From Rana temporaria (taxonomy: Eukaryota; Chordata; Amphibia; Anura; Ranidae), in NCBI RefSeq assembly GCF_905171775.1, contig NC_053494.1, positions 163,791,101-163,855,100 of the forward strand: a stretch of 64,000 nt of DNA. The letters are read 5' to 3'. This document shows, one piece after another, positions 53,304-64,000 of this stretch. Made by a program: the position numbers and the translations under genes. The notes beneath the pieces are model-generated. The model was not told where the DNA came from. It saw only the letters and a program-made list of their open reading frames with translations, and searched no databases. Each line of letters begins with the position of its first letter. The stretch's first letter is position 1.

Positions 53304-54130
53304 GACGTACTAGGTTACCGCAATATCATTTAACAGGTAGCGGAGGATGGGACGTGAGTTTTTTTCCTTTCAGCCACTCAGCATGTGTTGGTGGGGCCCA
53401 GCGCGGAGGCGGACTTGGACGTGATATTCCAGGTATGTTCCAATTCCTCTTCTTCTTTCTCTCTTTCTTTCTTTTCACCACCCTTTTCTATCTATGTTTC
53501 AACTGGTTCTGGCCACCTGTTAAGGGGTGGCTGGCCTATTAAGCTATCAGGTGATGGATGTGACATGGACGAGCCGGCCGGCCTGACGGATTCCAGTAGT
53601 CTCCCACCATGAGACACCCTGACCTATACCGGGGGTTGGCATTTTTGTCCGTGGCTGCGAATGCCTTGACTTGGGGGGACCCGGGCGGGATGGTGGTACG
53701 GGGGAGGTTAGTTGGAGGCGTTTAGGCGCCCCCCTCCTCTCGTGCGCGCCAGTCCGGCTCACCCCTTACTTTATACGATACACAATAATTTACTTATTTC
53801 CCGGGCAGCCGGCCGGCTTTTAAATGCGCAAGGGTTCCTCTTCGGAGGATAGTTCCGTTTTACAATTAGTAATCTGGCAGTTATGGCTTGGCTCACTCGT
53901 TAGTGGGGTGGAGACCTCGCCGCCGACCTGTTACCTGATTATTGTACCTTCCATGCTTTCAGTTGGATTTAATGTACTTCTGTGTATGTTTGTCGTTTAT
54001 GTTTTTCTATTTTTTATGGAACAACAAAAAAGAAATGACTAGTGCAACAATTAACGCCGACACCTTTAGCAAATGTTTATTGTGAGGTATTGCCTTGTCT
54101 TTCATAAATAAAGATTATATTAAAAAAAAA
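52578..54130 (+). mobile_element. L1-type LINE, 5'-truncated, poly-A and TSD
   Basis: A 1,553-bp plus-strand insertion ending in AATAAAGATTATATT and an A9 tail, flanked by the perfect 8-bp repeat TATTTTAC at 52570-52577 and 54131-54138. It carries the ORF2 C-terminus (to 53303) and an ~830-bp 3' UTR. It lies inside the palindromic MITE. Confidence 0.88.
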
Positions 54131-54296
54131 TATTTTACCTATCAAGTGACTAGGTTTTTAAACATAATTTCACCTTATTCACTAACATCTTCTTTCCAAA
54201 GTGAACAGTCTCTACTTCTTCAGTCAATCAACTTTGCGTAACCTGTCCAATTCTTATCATTAAAAAAGAGAAGGAAGGTTTTATCCATGTATGTAA

Positions 54297-54633
54297 TACC
54301 TGGTACACACAATGGGATTATTGGACGAAAGACTGTCAGTTTTTATTTTTTGCATGCTAGTCTCATATCAAAATAGAAGAGTTTATATAAGTGACAAAAA
54401 TTCTCATACAACAGAATAAAAATTTGGAAGTGATGTAATGTGTTGTAGTGTGTTTTTATTTTCAAACGACAACTGTTCTGATTAAATATTTTTTGTTGTG
54501 CTTGTCTCATTGGATAGTATTTTATGAAATATCGTGATTAGCTTTCGAAAGCCGTGTACTAACGATCAGATCATTGTACGATCCATTCAAAAGTGGTATT
54601 TTTCATACGATTTTCCGATCGTGTGTACGGGCA
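54297..54633. mobile_element. TACCTGGTACACACA MITE, copy I, TSD TAA
   Basis: A 337-bp diverged member: the left TACCTGGTACACACAATGGG and the right CCGATCGTGTGTACGGGCA, with exact TAA at 54294-54296 and 54634-54636. Confidence 0.75.
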
Positions 54634-54636
54634 TAA

Positions 54637-55079
54637 AACTTCCATTGGCAAGACTTATGATATAACTGTAGGGGGTTCACGTGCTACAGATGACCAGGGA
54701 AACATCTATTCTTATTTCATTTTCAGGTAAATTTCTGCTTAATCACAATAAATCATGGCCTTCTCACTGTTAATGCATTATACAATAAACAGGTAAGTGA
54801 CATAGTAAGCTGCAAAGCAGAAATAGAAAAAGTGGTGTCACCATTCCAACTATACAGCATGGCAGGGGCATGTGAATTCTAAATTTGGTGGCTGAACAGA
54901 ATTACAAATCTTGAGAAGTTAAACAATTCACATATACAGTATGCATTTCAGGTGAATATTTATCTTCCGTTAAAGGTGTTCTATGATCACAGCATATACT
55001 TTCATTTTTATAACATATACATTACAACATACTTGAAAAATCTCTGGTTCTATGTCAACTACACTATACTTACTATAGT
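54637..55079. other. Unassigned DNA
   Basis: No element or gene recognised. Confidence 0.35.
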
Positions 55080-56630
55080 CTGGACTGGGTGACTATAGAG
55101 ACCCGAGCATGCTCCCCAATGCCAATAGACTTGGTCCTTTGTATCCTCTCAAAATATCGAAAGGGCATTCTGTGCCCCATGCTTTCCCATTCCATTAGCC
55201 TTTGGGATTCGACTTGTAGACAATGGCCTCTCTGCTCACCCCACACTCATGTACCACCCCTTTTTTCAATAACCCTCAATTTCCCCTACTTATATCACCG
55301 GCTCATTTTAGCTGGTGGACAAACAAGGGACTTTATCGCATAGGACACTTCCTTGATCATACAGTGGTGCACCCCCCCCCCCTGTATTTTGTGCAGCATT
55401 TGGAGATGCCCTCCTCTGAGAATTTTCATCTACAACAAATACACAATTTTCTGTGCTCTTTGCAAAAAAAAAATCTGATCTTGCAGTTTGAACACAGTTT
55501 GAAAATAGATACATACAAGAGACTCTCTAGCAGGGTTGCATCTCCATGTTGTACAAATCTTTTGTCTCCCCTTCATCGAAGCCCCTATCAAGTTTCTTGG
55601 GAGATGGACTTAGGCATAGCTCCTGAGGTGAAGGATTGAGGATCCTGGACTTCACGCATACACAAGGGCATTATAAATGTTGCCCTGATTGAGGCAGGGT
55701 ACAAGGTGGTCGCAAGATGGTACTTAGTACCAGAATGCCTCTCCAAGGTGTACCCAGATTCGTCACCCTCCTGCTTTAGAGGTTGTGGTTAGGTAGGTTC
55801 CTCTCTCCATCTGTGGTGGACCGGCCCCAAAGTCTGTCGTTTCTCGATACGGCCCATTCCCTAATCTATTCGGTCACTATGGATAACATTACAAAAGACC
55901 CACGGATCGTACTACTCAACAAACCTGTGGAAAATATCCCGAGATCCACCCAGACTCAAATATATTACATGTTCTTGGCAGCTAAAATAGCTCTCACTAC
56001 TGCTTGGAAAAGCTCTGTGATTGACTAAGCCCTAATGAAGCGAAAGCTTACTGGGATCATACTACATGAAAAACTTGTCCGTGTCCTGCAGAAAAAAACA
56101 ATCCATATTTGAAAAGGTGTGGACCCCCTGGCTTTCTTATCTACAGGTAGTGGACATCTAAGGTAGGCATCGGATTGGTGGTCGGATGGACTTCTGGATA
56201 CTCACTCTTCTACTCTTTCCTTTGTTTTCTTTCTTACTTTTCTCTTTACTCGTTTTCTCTATTTCCTTTTTTCAATGTACTTTTGGTCCTTAATTGAACC
56301 TTTATTCTTGATTTAAGGTTACTGACAAGGTTTTTCATATTACAAAATTACCATAAAAATAGGATGTTGATATCTTTTTTTTTTTTTTTTGCTGATATCT
56401 GAATAGAGATATAACTCCAGTGTTTACCATAGTGGTTTCTATTGGTCAATCACTTGCATATAGCTTCTCATGCCTACCTTTGGAACCCCTTATCTTCTAT
56501 CTGTTATTGTCACCAATTTCCCTTATTGTATACTGACTATGATGACAGTTCTATTTTGTACTTGATTGTGCTACTCAACAATGTTTTTCTCCTGTTATTT
56601 CAAATCGTAATAAAAAGATTGACATAGAAA
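55080..56630 (+). mobile_element. L1-type LINE fragment
   Basis: Plus-strand L1 sequence with ORF2 coding remnants at 55080-56030 and a 3' end near 56611 (AATCGTAATAAAAAGATTGACATAG). No TSD is seen. A CTTTTCTCTTTACTCG-rich zone and T-runs (56376-56390) lie in the 3' part. Confidence 0.7.
55083..56027 (+). pseudogene. L1-type ORF2 fragment
   Basis: Frame 1 (55089-55343) reads TIETRACSPMPIDLVLCI then ILCPMLSHSISLWDS; frame 2 (from 55223) reads NPQFPLLISPAHFSWWTNK then GLYRIGHFL. Both correspond block by block to the upstream ORF2 piece at 5284-4991 (WVSIEALSC, CPSLSHSLAVWD, NPEFSPG, WWLNKGLLRFGNYI), so a frameshift lies near 55300. Later bases (55640-56030) are too damaged to read as the Cys/His motif, though a GCTTTAGAGGTTGTGG stretch may be its remains. 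RT and endonuclease are absent. Confidence 0.8.
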
Positions 56631-57235
56631 TATCTCCTGTTAAAAGTTCTGCCTGTCTGCTGGTCATCTCCTTTCACATTTTCCCAGGATTCCTAGCCTC
56701 CTCTGTTGTTTACATTCAGTTTCAAAGGACCACATGTCCCATAGTACCTTGCTGCCTGCAAATACTAACTCCTGTGCTGACTCTGCCGCCTGAAACTCCT
56801 CCTCTCAGCACCTCTGTAGCTCAGAAGGCAGGCTCTGTGAAATGTGTGACACAGCAGTGCCTAGTCACAGGACATAGTAAATATGTGTCACATAATTCAA
56901 GGAAATACTTGTGTATGGATTTTCACAAAGTTAAGATCGTTCATATTGATCAGAGTAGTGTGAAAATGAATATTTGATTTTAAGTTTTGATCATAGACAC
57001 AATTTATTTGTTATTGCGGTCAAAGAATAATTAACACCAGGCTGCAACCAAAATGTCCTGTCCATTACACGAATGATAGATGTCAACAAGTAAATGCTGG
57101 ACTGAGCAGGGAATTTGCAAAGCCTTTGAGTGGGGCTACAGCCTCTTGTCAGTTATTCTGTGCAGCCTTCCTCCTTGAGACTTGTCTCCCATAAGTACTG
57201 TTCGCTGTATAATGCAGTAGAGGTGGAGCTGTTGC
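56631..57235. other. Unassigned DNA
   Basis: A short GC-balanced region. The 67-codon frame at 56774-56977 has no domain. Nothing else. Confidence 0.35.
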
Positions 57236-57492
57236 ATAGTTACATAGTTACATAGTTACATAGTTAGTCAGGTTGAAAAAAGACACAAGTCCATCCAGTT
57301 CAACCACAAAAAAACAAAATAAAAAAACACAGTAAAATCCTATACACCCAACTCCATACCCACAGTTGATCCAGAGGAAGGCAAAAAACCCCAGCGGAGC
57401 ATGATCCAATTTGCTACAGCAGGGGAAAAAATTCCTTCCTGATCCCCCGAGAGGCAATCGGATTTACCCTGGATCAACTATACCTACAAATC

Positions 57493-58861
57493 TTAGTACT
57501 CAGTTATATTCTGTACATTTAGGAAAGAATCCAGACCTTTCTTAAAGCAATCTACTGAGCTGGCCAGAACCACCTCTGGAGGGAGTCTGTTCCACATTTT
57601 CACAGCTCTTACTGTGAAAAAACCTTTCCGTATTTGGAGGTGAAATCTCTTTTCCTCTAGACGTAAAGAGTGCCCCCTTGTCCTCAGTGATGACCGTAAA
57701 GTGAATAACTCAACACCAAGTTCACTGTATGGACCTCTTATATATTTGTACATGTTGATCATATCCCCCCTTATTCTCCTCTTCTCAAGAGTGAATAAAT
57801 TTAGTTCCTCTAATCTTTCCTCATAGCTGAGCTCCTCCATGCCTCTTATCAGTTTGGTTGCTCTTCTCTGCACTTTCTCCAGTTCTCCTATATCCTTTTT
57901 GAGAACTGGTGCCCAAAACTGAACTGCATATTCCAGATGAGGTCTTACTAATGATTTGTACAGGGGCAAAATTATATCTCTGTCTCTGGAGTCCATACCT
58001 CTCTTAATACAAGAAAGGACTTTGCTCGCTTTGGAAACCGCAGCTTGGCATTGCATGCCATTATTGAGCTTATGATCAACTAAAACCCCCAGATCCTTCT
58101 CCACTACAGACCCCCCCAGTTGTACTCCCCCTAGTATGTATGATGCATGCATATTCTTAGCCCCCAAGTGCATAACTTTACATTTATCTACATTAAACCT
58201 CATCTGCCACTTAGTCGCCCAATCAGACAGAGCATTGAGGTCGGCTTGTAAATTGGAGACATCCTGTAAGGACGTTATTCCACTGCATAGCTTGGTGTCA
58301 TCTGCAAAGACAGAAATGTTACTTTTGATCTCAGACCCAATATCATTTATAAATATATTGAAAAGTAAGGGTCCCAGCACTGAACCTTGGGGTACACCAC
58401 TGATAACATTGGACCATTCAGAGTAAGAATCATTAACCACGACTCTCTGAATTCTGTCTTTCAGCCAGTTTTCTATCCATTTACAAACTGATATATTCAA
58501 TCCTGTAGACCTTACCTTACACATGAGCCGTGTGTGCGGAACTGTATCGAACGCTTTTGCAAAAATCCAAATATATCACGTCCACAGCCACGCCTCTGTC
58601 CAGGGTTTTACTTACCTCTTCATAAAAGGAAATCAGGTTTGTCTGACAACTTCTATCTTTCATGAATCCATGTTGTCTGCTGCTTAAATAGTTTTTTTCC
58701 TGCAAGAACTCATCCATGTGGTCTTTTATTAAACGTTCCAGTATCTTCCCAACTATAGAAGTTAAACTAACAGGTCTATAGTTACTTGGTAAAGACTTTG
58801 TTCCCTTTTTAAATATGGGCACCACATTGGCCCTGCGCCAATCCAGTGGTACTATTCCTGT
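57493..58861 (-). pseudogene. CR1 reverse transcriptase
   Basis: Frame 1 (58861-58517) has VPIFKKGTKSLPSNYRPVSL, RQHGF and VDVIYLDFCK. A one-base insertion in an A/T run near 58560 shifts the frame. Frame 2 (58524-57493, 343 codons without a stop) has GVPQGSVLGPLLFNIFINDI, the catalytic FADD at residues 73-76, LGVLVDHKLNNGMQCQAA, RPHLEYAVQFWAP and the CR1 C-terminus with MWNRLPPEVV before the natural stop. The RT copies CR1 RNA onto the nicked target. Catalytic residues are intact; one frameshift and the upstream MITE inactivate it. Confidence 0.92.
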
Positions 58862-58867
58862 CTTTAA

Positions 58868-59345
58868 AGCGGATGTGCCATGGGAACAAAATATTAAAAG
58901 TCAGCAGCTACAAATACTGCAGCTGCTGACTTTTAATAATAGGACACTTACCTGTCCTGGAGTCCAGCGCCGATCGCAGCAGAGCACGAGCGATCGCTCG
59001 TCACTCTGCTGCTCCCCCCGCCATCCACGCTGAGGGAACCAGGAAGTGAAGCGCTGCGGCTTCACTGCCCGGTTCCCTACGGCGCATGCGCGAGTCGCGC
59101 TGCGCCCGCCGATTGGCTCACACGCTGTGTGCTGGGAGCCGAGTGTTCCCAGCACACAACGGGCGACAGACGGGATGTGACGGAATGCCCGTCTTTCGCC
59201 CGTATCGTGTGGCCGGAAGTGGGTGCAAATACCTGTCTTTAGACAGGTGTCTGCACCCCCCTCCCCCCTGAAAGGTGTCAAAAGTGACACCGGAGGGGGG
59301 GAGGGTTCCGATCAGCGGGACTCCACTTTAGGGTGGAGGACCGCT
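58868..59345. mobile_element. TTAA MITE inside CR1
   Basis: The ends AGCGGATG / GGACCGCT are flanked by TTAA at 58864-58867 and 59346-59349. The TTAAAGCGG terminus resembles T2/Kolobok-type MITEs. Internal inverted blocks: AAAGTCAGCAGCTACAAAT / GCAGCTGCTGACTTTTAAT (58898-58938), and AGGAAGTGAAGCGCTGCGGC. No coding. Confidence 0.9.
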
Positions 59346-59349
59346 TTAA

Positions 59350-59790
59350 TGAGTCCCTAAATATTAGATACAGTGGCTTTGAAATGACAGAGCTCAACTC
59401 ACCTAGGATCCGTGGATGGATGCCATCAGGTCCAGGTGCTTTATCCACCTTTATTCTGTCTAAATATTTCTGGACCATATCACTTTTGAGCCATTGTGGA
59501 TTTGGGGCTGTGTCACTCCCACCCCCATTTTGGACATGAGCTCCCCCATGCTCCATTGTATACACAGAGCTGAATAAAACATTTAGTAAATTTGCCTTCT
59601 CTTTGTCCCCAGTCACCCACTCTAGATTATTTTGTAAGGGGCCTACATGCTCAGACTTCACCTTTTTACTATTAATATATTTAAAGAATTTTTTGGGGTT
59701 TGTCCTACTATCTTTTGCAATCTGTCGTTCGTTTTGAATTTTTGCATCCTTGATTTCCTTTTTGCATATCCTGTTATATTCTTCTAACAT
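59350..59790 (-). pseudogene. CR1 connector between endonuclease and RT
   Basis: The minus-strand frame LEEYNRICKKEIKDAKI then NPKKFFKYINSKK, and KAPGPDGIHPRILGE, the start of the RT domain. It reads RDSLK and then runs into the TTAA MITE at 59349. Residues beyond that point belong to the MITE and are not CR1. Confidence 0.9.
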
Positions 59791-60689
59791 TTAAACAACA
59801 CTAGTGTTCCTTCATTTTTATATTTTTTAAAAGCTACTTTCTTATTGTTTATAGCTTTTTTAACTTTGACCGTGAGCCACATAGGTTTTATTTTTAGCCT
59901 TTTAAACTTATTGCCCATGGGAACATACTTTGCAGTGAGGTTCCACACAGTCTTTTTGAAGAATTCCCATTTCTGTTCTGTGTTCATCTGTGCCAATAGT
60001 CCCTCCCAGTCCAAGTCCTGGAGAGCAGCCCTCATCCTTGGAAAATTTGCTCTCTTAAAATTTAGTGTTTTAATATTTCCTGTATGTATTTCTTGCTTAT
60101 AGTTAACATTAAATGAAATCATGTTATGATCACTGCTACCCAGGTGTTCCTTTATCTGAACATTAGTAATAAGCTCTGCATGGTTTGAAATTATCAGGTC
60201 CAACAGGGCATCATTCCTAGTTGGGGCCTCAATAAACTGCACCATAAAATTGTCCTGCAATAGGTTTTTAAATTTTTGTCCTTTAACTGTCCCAGAAGTG
60301 CCATTAATCCAGTCAATTTCTGGGTAGTTAAAATCCCCCATTATTATCACCGTCCCAGACCTTGCAGCCCTTTCCATCTGTGCAAGGAGCTGAGTCTCCA
60401 CCTCCTCATTAACATTGGGTGGTTTATAACAAACTCCAATGATTAATTTTGAACTACGCACATCTGTATGCAGTTCCACCCATAATGCTTCAGCCTCATC
60501 ACACTCTCCATCAACCAGGTTCTCTTTCACGCTTGCTTTGAGGTCACTTCTCACATAGAGACAGACCCCTCCACCTTTCCTTTTTACCCTGTCTTTCCGA
60601 AAGAGAGCATAGCCAGGAATATTAATAGCCCAGTCATGTGAGGATTGAAGCCAAGTTTCAGCAATACCGATTACATCATAGCTCTCCAT
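59784..60689 (-). pseudogene. CR1 APE-type endonuclease domain
   Basis: A 301-codon minus-strand frame. The AP-endonuclease-like fold is shown by DVIGIAETWL (the catalytic-site E), RKGGGVCLYVRSDL, LIIGVCYKPPN, the metal- and DNA-binding GDFNYPEIDW, then LLDLIISN and the catalytic SDHNMISF. The downstream part reads KKTVWNLTAKYVPMG. It nicks target DNA to prime reverse transcription. All key residues appear present. The start M is internal to the original protein. The frame ends at a TAG near 59784 because of a single missing base next to the sequence encoding LFK; the next frame starts LEEYNRI. Confidence 0.9.
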
Positions 60690-60729
60690 GAATTTATTTT
60701 ATTTTATTTCAGTTGCTCCTAAAGGAGTA

Positions 60730-61702
60730 GGAAGCGACGACCCCTCCCCCCGCCGCCTTCAGTGGCTCTTCCTGGGCCTCAGGAGACCCGAGCCACCATT
60801 CGGCATGTCTGCCGCCTAGGCTGAGACCCAATGCAAAATGGGATTCGGTTGCGATCAGGTCTCCGATGTAAGATCCCGGAAAGCGACGTCACGTCATTTA
60901 CGGTTTACTCGGCTGCCAATGGCACTGATTTAAACAAAATTACAGTATTCAGAAACGCATATTTTGACAATCTGAATACTTTTAAGTGCAAAAGGAGAGA
61001 TGTGGGGTCTTTTAGACCCCTGATCCCTCCATAAAGAGTACCTGTCACCACCTATTACTGTAACAAGGGATGTTTACATTCCTTGTGACAGCAATAAAAG
61101 TGATCAGATTTTTTGTTTTTTAAGGGACAGGGTAAAAAAAAAAAAAATGTTTAAAGCACATCTGTACCCACATGCTCACGCAGCAAAGAAAACGCATATG
61201 TAAGTCACGCCTGCAAATGTAAACGGTGTTCAGATTATACATATGACGTATCGTCGCGATCATCAAAGTGAGAGCAATCATTCTAGCAAAAGACCTCCTC
61301 TGTAACTCTAACCTACTAATCGTCACCCATGGAGATTTTTAAGTACTGTAGTTTGTCACTATTCCACGAGTGTGCACAATTTCAAAGCATAACATGTTAG
61401 GCATCTATTTACTCGGCATAACATCTTTCACATTATACAAAAAAATTGGGCTAACTTTACCTTTTTTTTTATTCATGAAAGTGTATTTTTTCCCCCAAAA
61501 ATTTTTTTTGAAAGACTGCTGCGCAAATACGGTGTGACATTAAAAATTTGCAACCATGCCATTTTATTCTCAAGGGTCTCTGCTAAAAAAATATATATAT
61601 ATATAAAATGTTTGGGGGTTCTAAGTAATTTTATAGCAAAAAATACAGATTTTAACTTGTAAACAACAAATGTCAGAAATGGGCTTAAGCGTGAAAGGGT
61701 TA
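60730..61702. mobile_element. piggyBac-like TTAA element fragment
   Basis: Blocks AAATGTTTGGGGGTTCTAAG, ATTTTAACTTGTAAACAAC and GGGATGTTTACATTCCTTG match the reverse complement of 16312-17159. The end GCGTGAAAGGGTTATT has decayed from a GTTAA-type terminus. The left end at the CR1 border is unclear. An ATATATATATA run occurs at 61592-61604. No transposase. Confidence 0.5.
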
Positions 61703-61961
61703 TTTATAGAAATACAGTTTCAAATAAAGATTAAACACTGGCAGATGCTGATTGGACTGTTATAGTTGCTCTACTGCACCCCAGGAACCCCTAAATCCCA
61801 AGTGCCAACTACAGGATGTGACGTTTTGATTGAAGAAATGTTATCAATGAGAGACAACCCAATGCAGTTCAGGGAAACCCTCAATAGGTTTTAGAATATC
61901 ATATTGCATTACTGGATGCACTTGGGGTTTTTCTTCAGCCCTGACTTACCCAAAAGTCAGT

Positions 61962-62688
61962 GGGCCAGATTCTCGTACATCCGCGTAACGTATCCGATTT
62001 ACGTTACGCCTCCGCAACTTAGACGGGCAAGTGCTGTATTCTCAAAGCACTTGCTCCGTAAGTTGCGGCGGCGTATCGTAAATCGGCCGGCGTAAGCCCG
62101 CCTAATTCGAATGTGGGACAGGGGGGCGTGTTTTATGTTAATGTTCTGTGACCCGACGTGATTGACGTTTTTCACGAACGGCGCATGCGCCGTCCGTGGA
62201 AATCTCCCAGTGTGCATTGCTCCTAATACGCCGCAAGCACGTATTGGTTTTGACGTGAACGAAAATTATGTCCAGCCCCATTCACAGACGAGTTATGCAA
62301 ACGACGTAAAATTTTCAAATTTTGTCACGACCATACTTAACATTGGTACACCGCACTTACGCCACCATAAAGCAGCTATAACTTTACGCCGGGAAAAGCC
62401 TAACGTAAACGGCGTAACTGTACTGCGTCGGCCGGACGTACGTTCGTGAATTCACGTATCTAGCTGATTTACATATTTTGACGCGTAAATCAGCGTACAC
62501 GCCCCTAGCGGCCAGCGTAAATATGCAGTTACGATCCGACGGTGTAAGAGACTTACGCCTGTCGGATCTAAGGGAAATCTATGCGCAACTTATTCTAAGA
62601 ATCAGGCGCATACATACGACGGCGCAACTCAGAGATACGACGGCGTATCTGGAGATACATCGTCGTATCTCTTTTGAGAATCTGGCCC
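61962..62688. mobile_element. MITE of the GGGCCAGATTC family, 3-bp TSD AGT
   Basis: A 727-bp element with ends GGGCCAGATTCTCGTAC / GAGAATCTGGCCC and AGT at 61959-61961 and 62689-62691. CpG-rich, with ACGCCGCC/GGCGGCGTATCGTAA-type words and the inverted GCAAGTGCTGTATTCTCAA / AAAGCACTTGC hairpin near the left end. The 95- and 79-codon frames at 62162-62717 are composition artefacts. Confidence 0.88.
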
Positions 62689-62691
62689 AGT

Positions 62692-63895
62692 ATCTGCATA
62701 TTGCACATACACCATGAATTTCTGTTGAGTGGCCTTTAATCATACCCTGGTTTTACTTCTAGGAAACATTGATAGGTATAAAGATTTACAGAGCAGGCAA
62801 CAACATAAGCAACAATCTCTGTTTAGTGTACACAACATAGTCTGGTAGAGTAGCACGTGTTAGGCATAAAGAAGTGATAATAACTAAGACATATGTTATT
62901 TTCTGAACAACATCATTAAGTTTATGTTGGCGCTGTTAGTACAGAATGGCATATCAGAGACAACAGCTCCTCATCAATTCTAGAAAACTTTCTCAAGAAG
63001 CGTCTACAGAAGGTCATGGCTAACGAATCTAAGACACAAGTTTTCCAGCGATATGCAAACAACTGGCTTTGTATTTAAAGACAGGCTTGAAGAGAGAGCG
63101 TATGCAGCTAGGGAAAAGTGAATTACAAATGTATGAACAGGATAGGCAGTGAAATGTAAAATATTGCTCTACAAACAGCTCTTTGCTCCTGTGCATGCTG
63201 CTGAAGCCAGGGTACAAATCTCAGAAAACACTGATGAAACCATTACTCCTCCATCTATTTGTTCATAGCATATATCATTATTCAAGAAATTCAAGAACCA
63301 TAATGACGGAAAATCACACAGAAAGGAAAGCAAAGAAAGAGACTGTCAGGAAGGACTGCATTTTTATTCAAGGGATTCAAGAGGTCCATAATGATGGGAA
63401 ATCACTGTGAAAGGCAGAGACAAAACAGGGATTCCATCAATGGCGCGACACTCAGTGCCACTACAAGGGGGGAGGACAGTCATGCCACGAACATCAAAAT
63501 AGGAGCTGAATAGGGTTATATAAAGCATCACTCCAGCTTGCTTTATTTAAAATATATATTTTATGAATCAATTTGCATATTTCAATGTAAAACCATTCGG
63601 TTTGACATTTTGGTTGGAGAAAAATACTGACAATGTACCTCTAGCTGCAAAATACTCTTTTTATATAGCATCTAAAATGCATAGCATAAACTAGTAATTT
63701 TAAATAAATGACTGTGTGTGTGTGTGTGTGTATGCTCCAAGAATTAAACATTTAAATTGACTCAATAGGCACTCGGTCTACCACCTGAATAATTAACATT
63801 TTCCCCTGGCGTCTCTCTTTTCTTGATGACTACCTTGCTAGTTATTTAAATGTATCTGGCAACATTAACATTTTCTGAATAACACTAAATTAGAG
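62692..63895. other. Unassigned AT-rich DNA with a TG microsatellite
   Basis: No coding signal. A (TG)n run lies at 63713-63731. Repeated ATTCAAGAACCATAATGA-type bases at 63283-63405 (AAGAAATTCAAGA and AAGGGATTCAAGAGG) suggest an old ~95-bp duplication. Confidence 0.4.
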
Positions 63896-64000
63896 TTGCC
63901 ACTTGGATTCACCCGGACAGTTTGGGTTTGGAATCATGAGTCCGGGTTTCAGACTGTCTGTGACCTGGACACATTATTCAGACTGGACTAAGTCTCCCCT
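63893..64000. mobile_element. Possible hAT left end cut by the window edge
   Basis: TAGAGTTGCCACTTGGATTC with CCCGGACAGTTTGGG resembles the AGGGTTGCCACC-type terminus of some vertebrate hAT elements. The other end lies outside the window. Confidence 0.25.

Larger units (their letters stand above)
52292..54231. mobile_element. Palindromic MITE holding a second MITE and an L1
   Basis: The left end GTTGATTTACTAAAAAAGC and the right end GTCTCTACTTCTTCAGTCAATC resemble the ends of the 17463-17730 element, and CACTTTGAATACTCAATCAT (52531-52550) matches its interior. It is interrupted twice: by a 155-bp MITE (52334-52488) and by an L1 fragment (52578-54130). Confidence 0.6.
57236..60703 (-). mobile_element. 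CR1 LINE with endonuclease and RT
   Basis: The longest LINE here. Its 3' end at the left carries four TTACATAG repeats and GTTGAAAAAAGACACAAG. Minus-strand coding covers the APE-type endonuclease (60689-59784), the connector (59790-59350), and RT to the stop at 57493. A TTAA MITE (58868-59345) splits it. The 5' part, including any ORF1, is missing; the break lies near 60703, just upstream of the first endonuclease motif. Confidence 0.92.

Overview
The window reads as vertebrate nuclear DNA. I found no open reading frame that looks like a host exon and no tRNA or rRNA gene, so the window is intergenic or intronic; which of the two cannot be told. The repeat families suggest an anuran amphibian, most likely a true frog (Ranidae): GIY-YIG Penelope-like elements, Tx1/L1-type and CR1 LINEs, long-TIR Tc1 transposons, T2/Kolobok-like and piggyBac-like TTAA elements, and a very abundant short MITE whose ends read GGCCTCGTACACACGACCG. 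This species assignment rests on recollection of such families and was not searched.

Layout. 0-9 kb: a 5'-truncated L1 LINE (2986-5284, minus) split by a hAT element (4240-4982); a SINE-like repeat; a MITE with 3-bp TSDs (5623-6524) probably carrying a further insertion; and a hAT element (7066-8667) almost filled by a 24-27 bp minisatellite. 9-21 kb: two decayed Tc1 transposons (9745-11290 and 18430-20028), a TTAA element with a triplicated ~200-bp block, an inverted repeat with ~270-300 bp arms around a second minisatellite element (14.6-15.5 kb), and two near-identical ~600-bp MITEs. 21-35 kb: a CR1 LINE (21.17-23.34 kb, minus), a second 3-bp-TSD MITE, hAT and TTAA MITEs, a possible solo LTR, a CR1 3' end, and several kilobases of AT-rich DNA with nothing recognisable. 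35.7-41.5 kb: a Penelope-like element (35840-39602) inserted with a 13-bp TSD into a hAT MITE, then a second Penelope 3' end with an 11-bp TSD inside a piggyBac-like repeat. 41.5-52 kb: further MITEs, L1 3' ends, a foldback palindrome, and TTAA elements joined end to end. 52-64 kb: two L1 fragments, the most complete CR1 copy (57.2-60.7 kb, endonuclease and reverse transcriptase, interrupted by a TTAA MITE), a piggyBac-like fragment and a third 3-bp-TSD MITE.

How the parts work together. The coding sequences are all transposon genes: reverse transcriptases with APE-type or GIY-YIG endonucleases, and DDE transposases. All carry stops, frameshifts or insertions. The main content is a nested insertion record: exact target-site duplications (3 bp, TTAA, 8 bp and 11-14 bp) let the order of insertion be read. 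In three cases removing the inserted element plus one TSD copy puts a LINE reading frame back in register. The Penelope-like element is the best preserved, with a 640-codon frame then a single in-frame TGA before the GIY-YIG nuclease.
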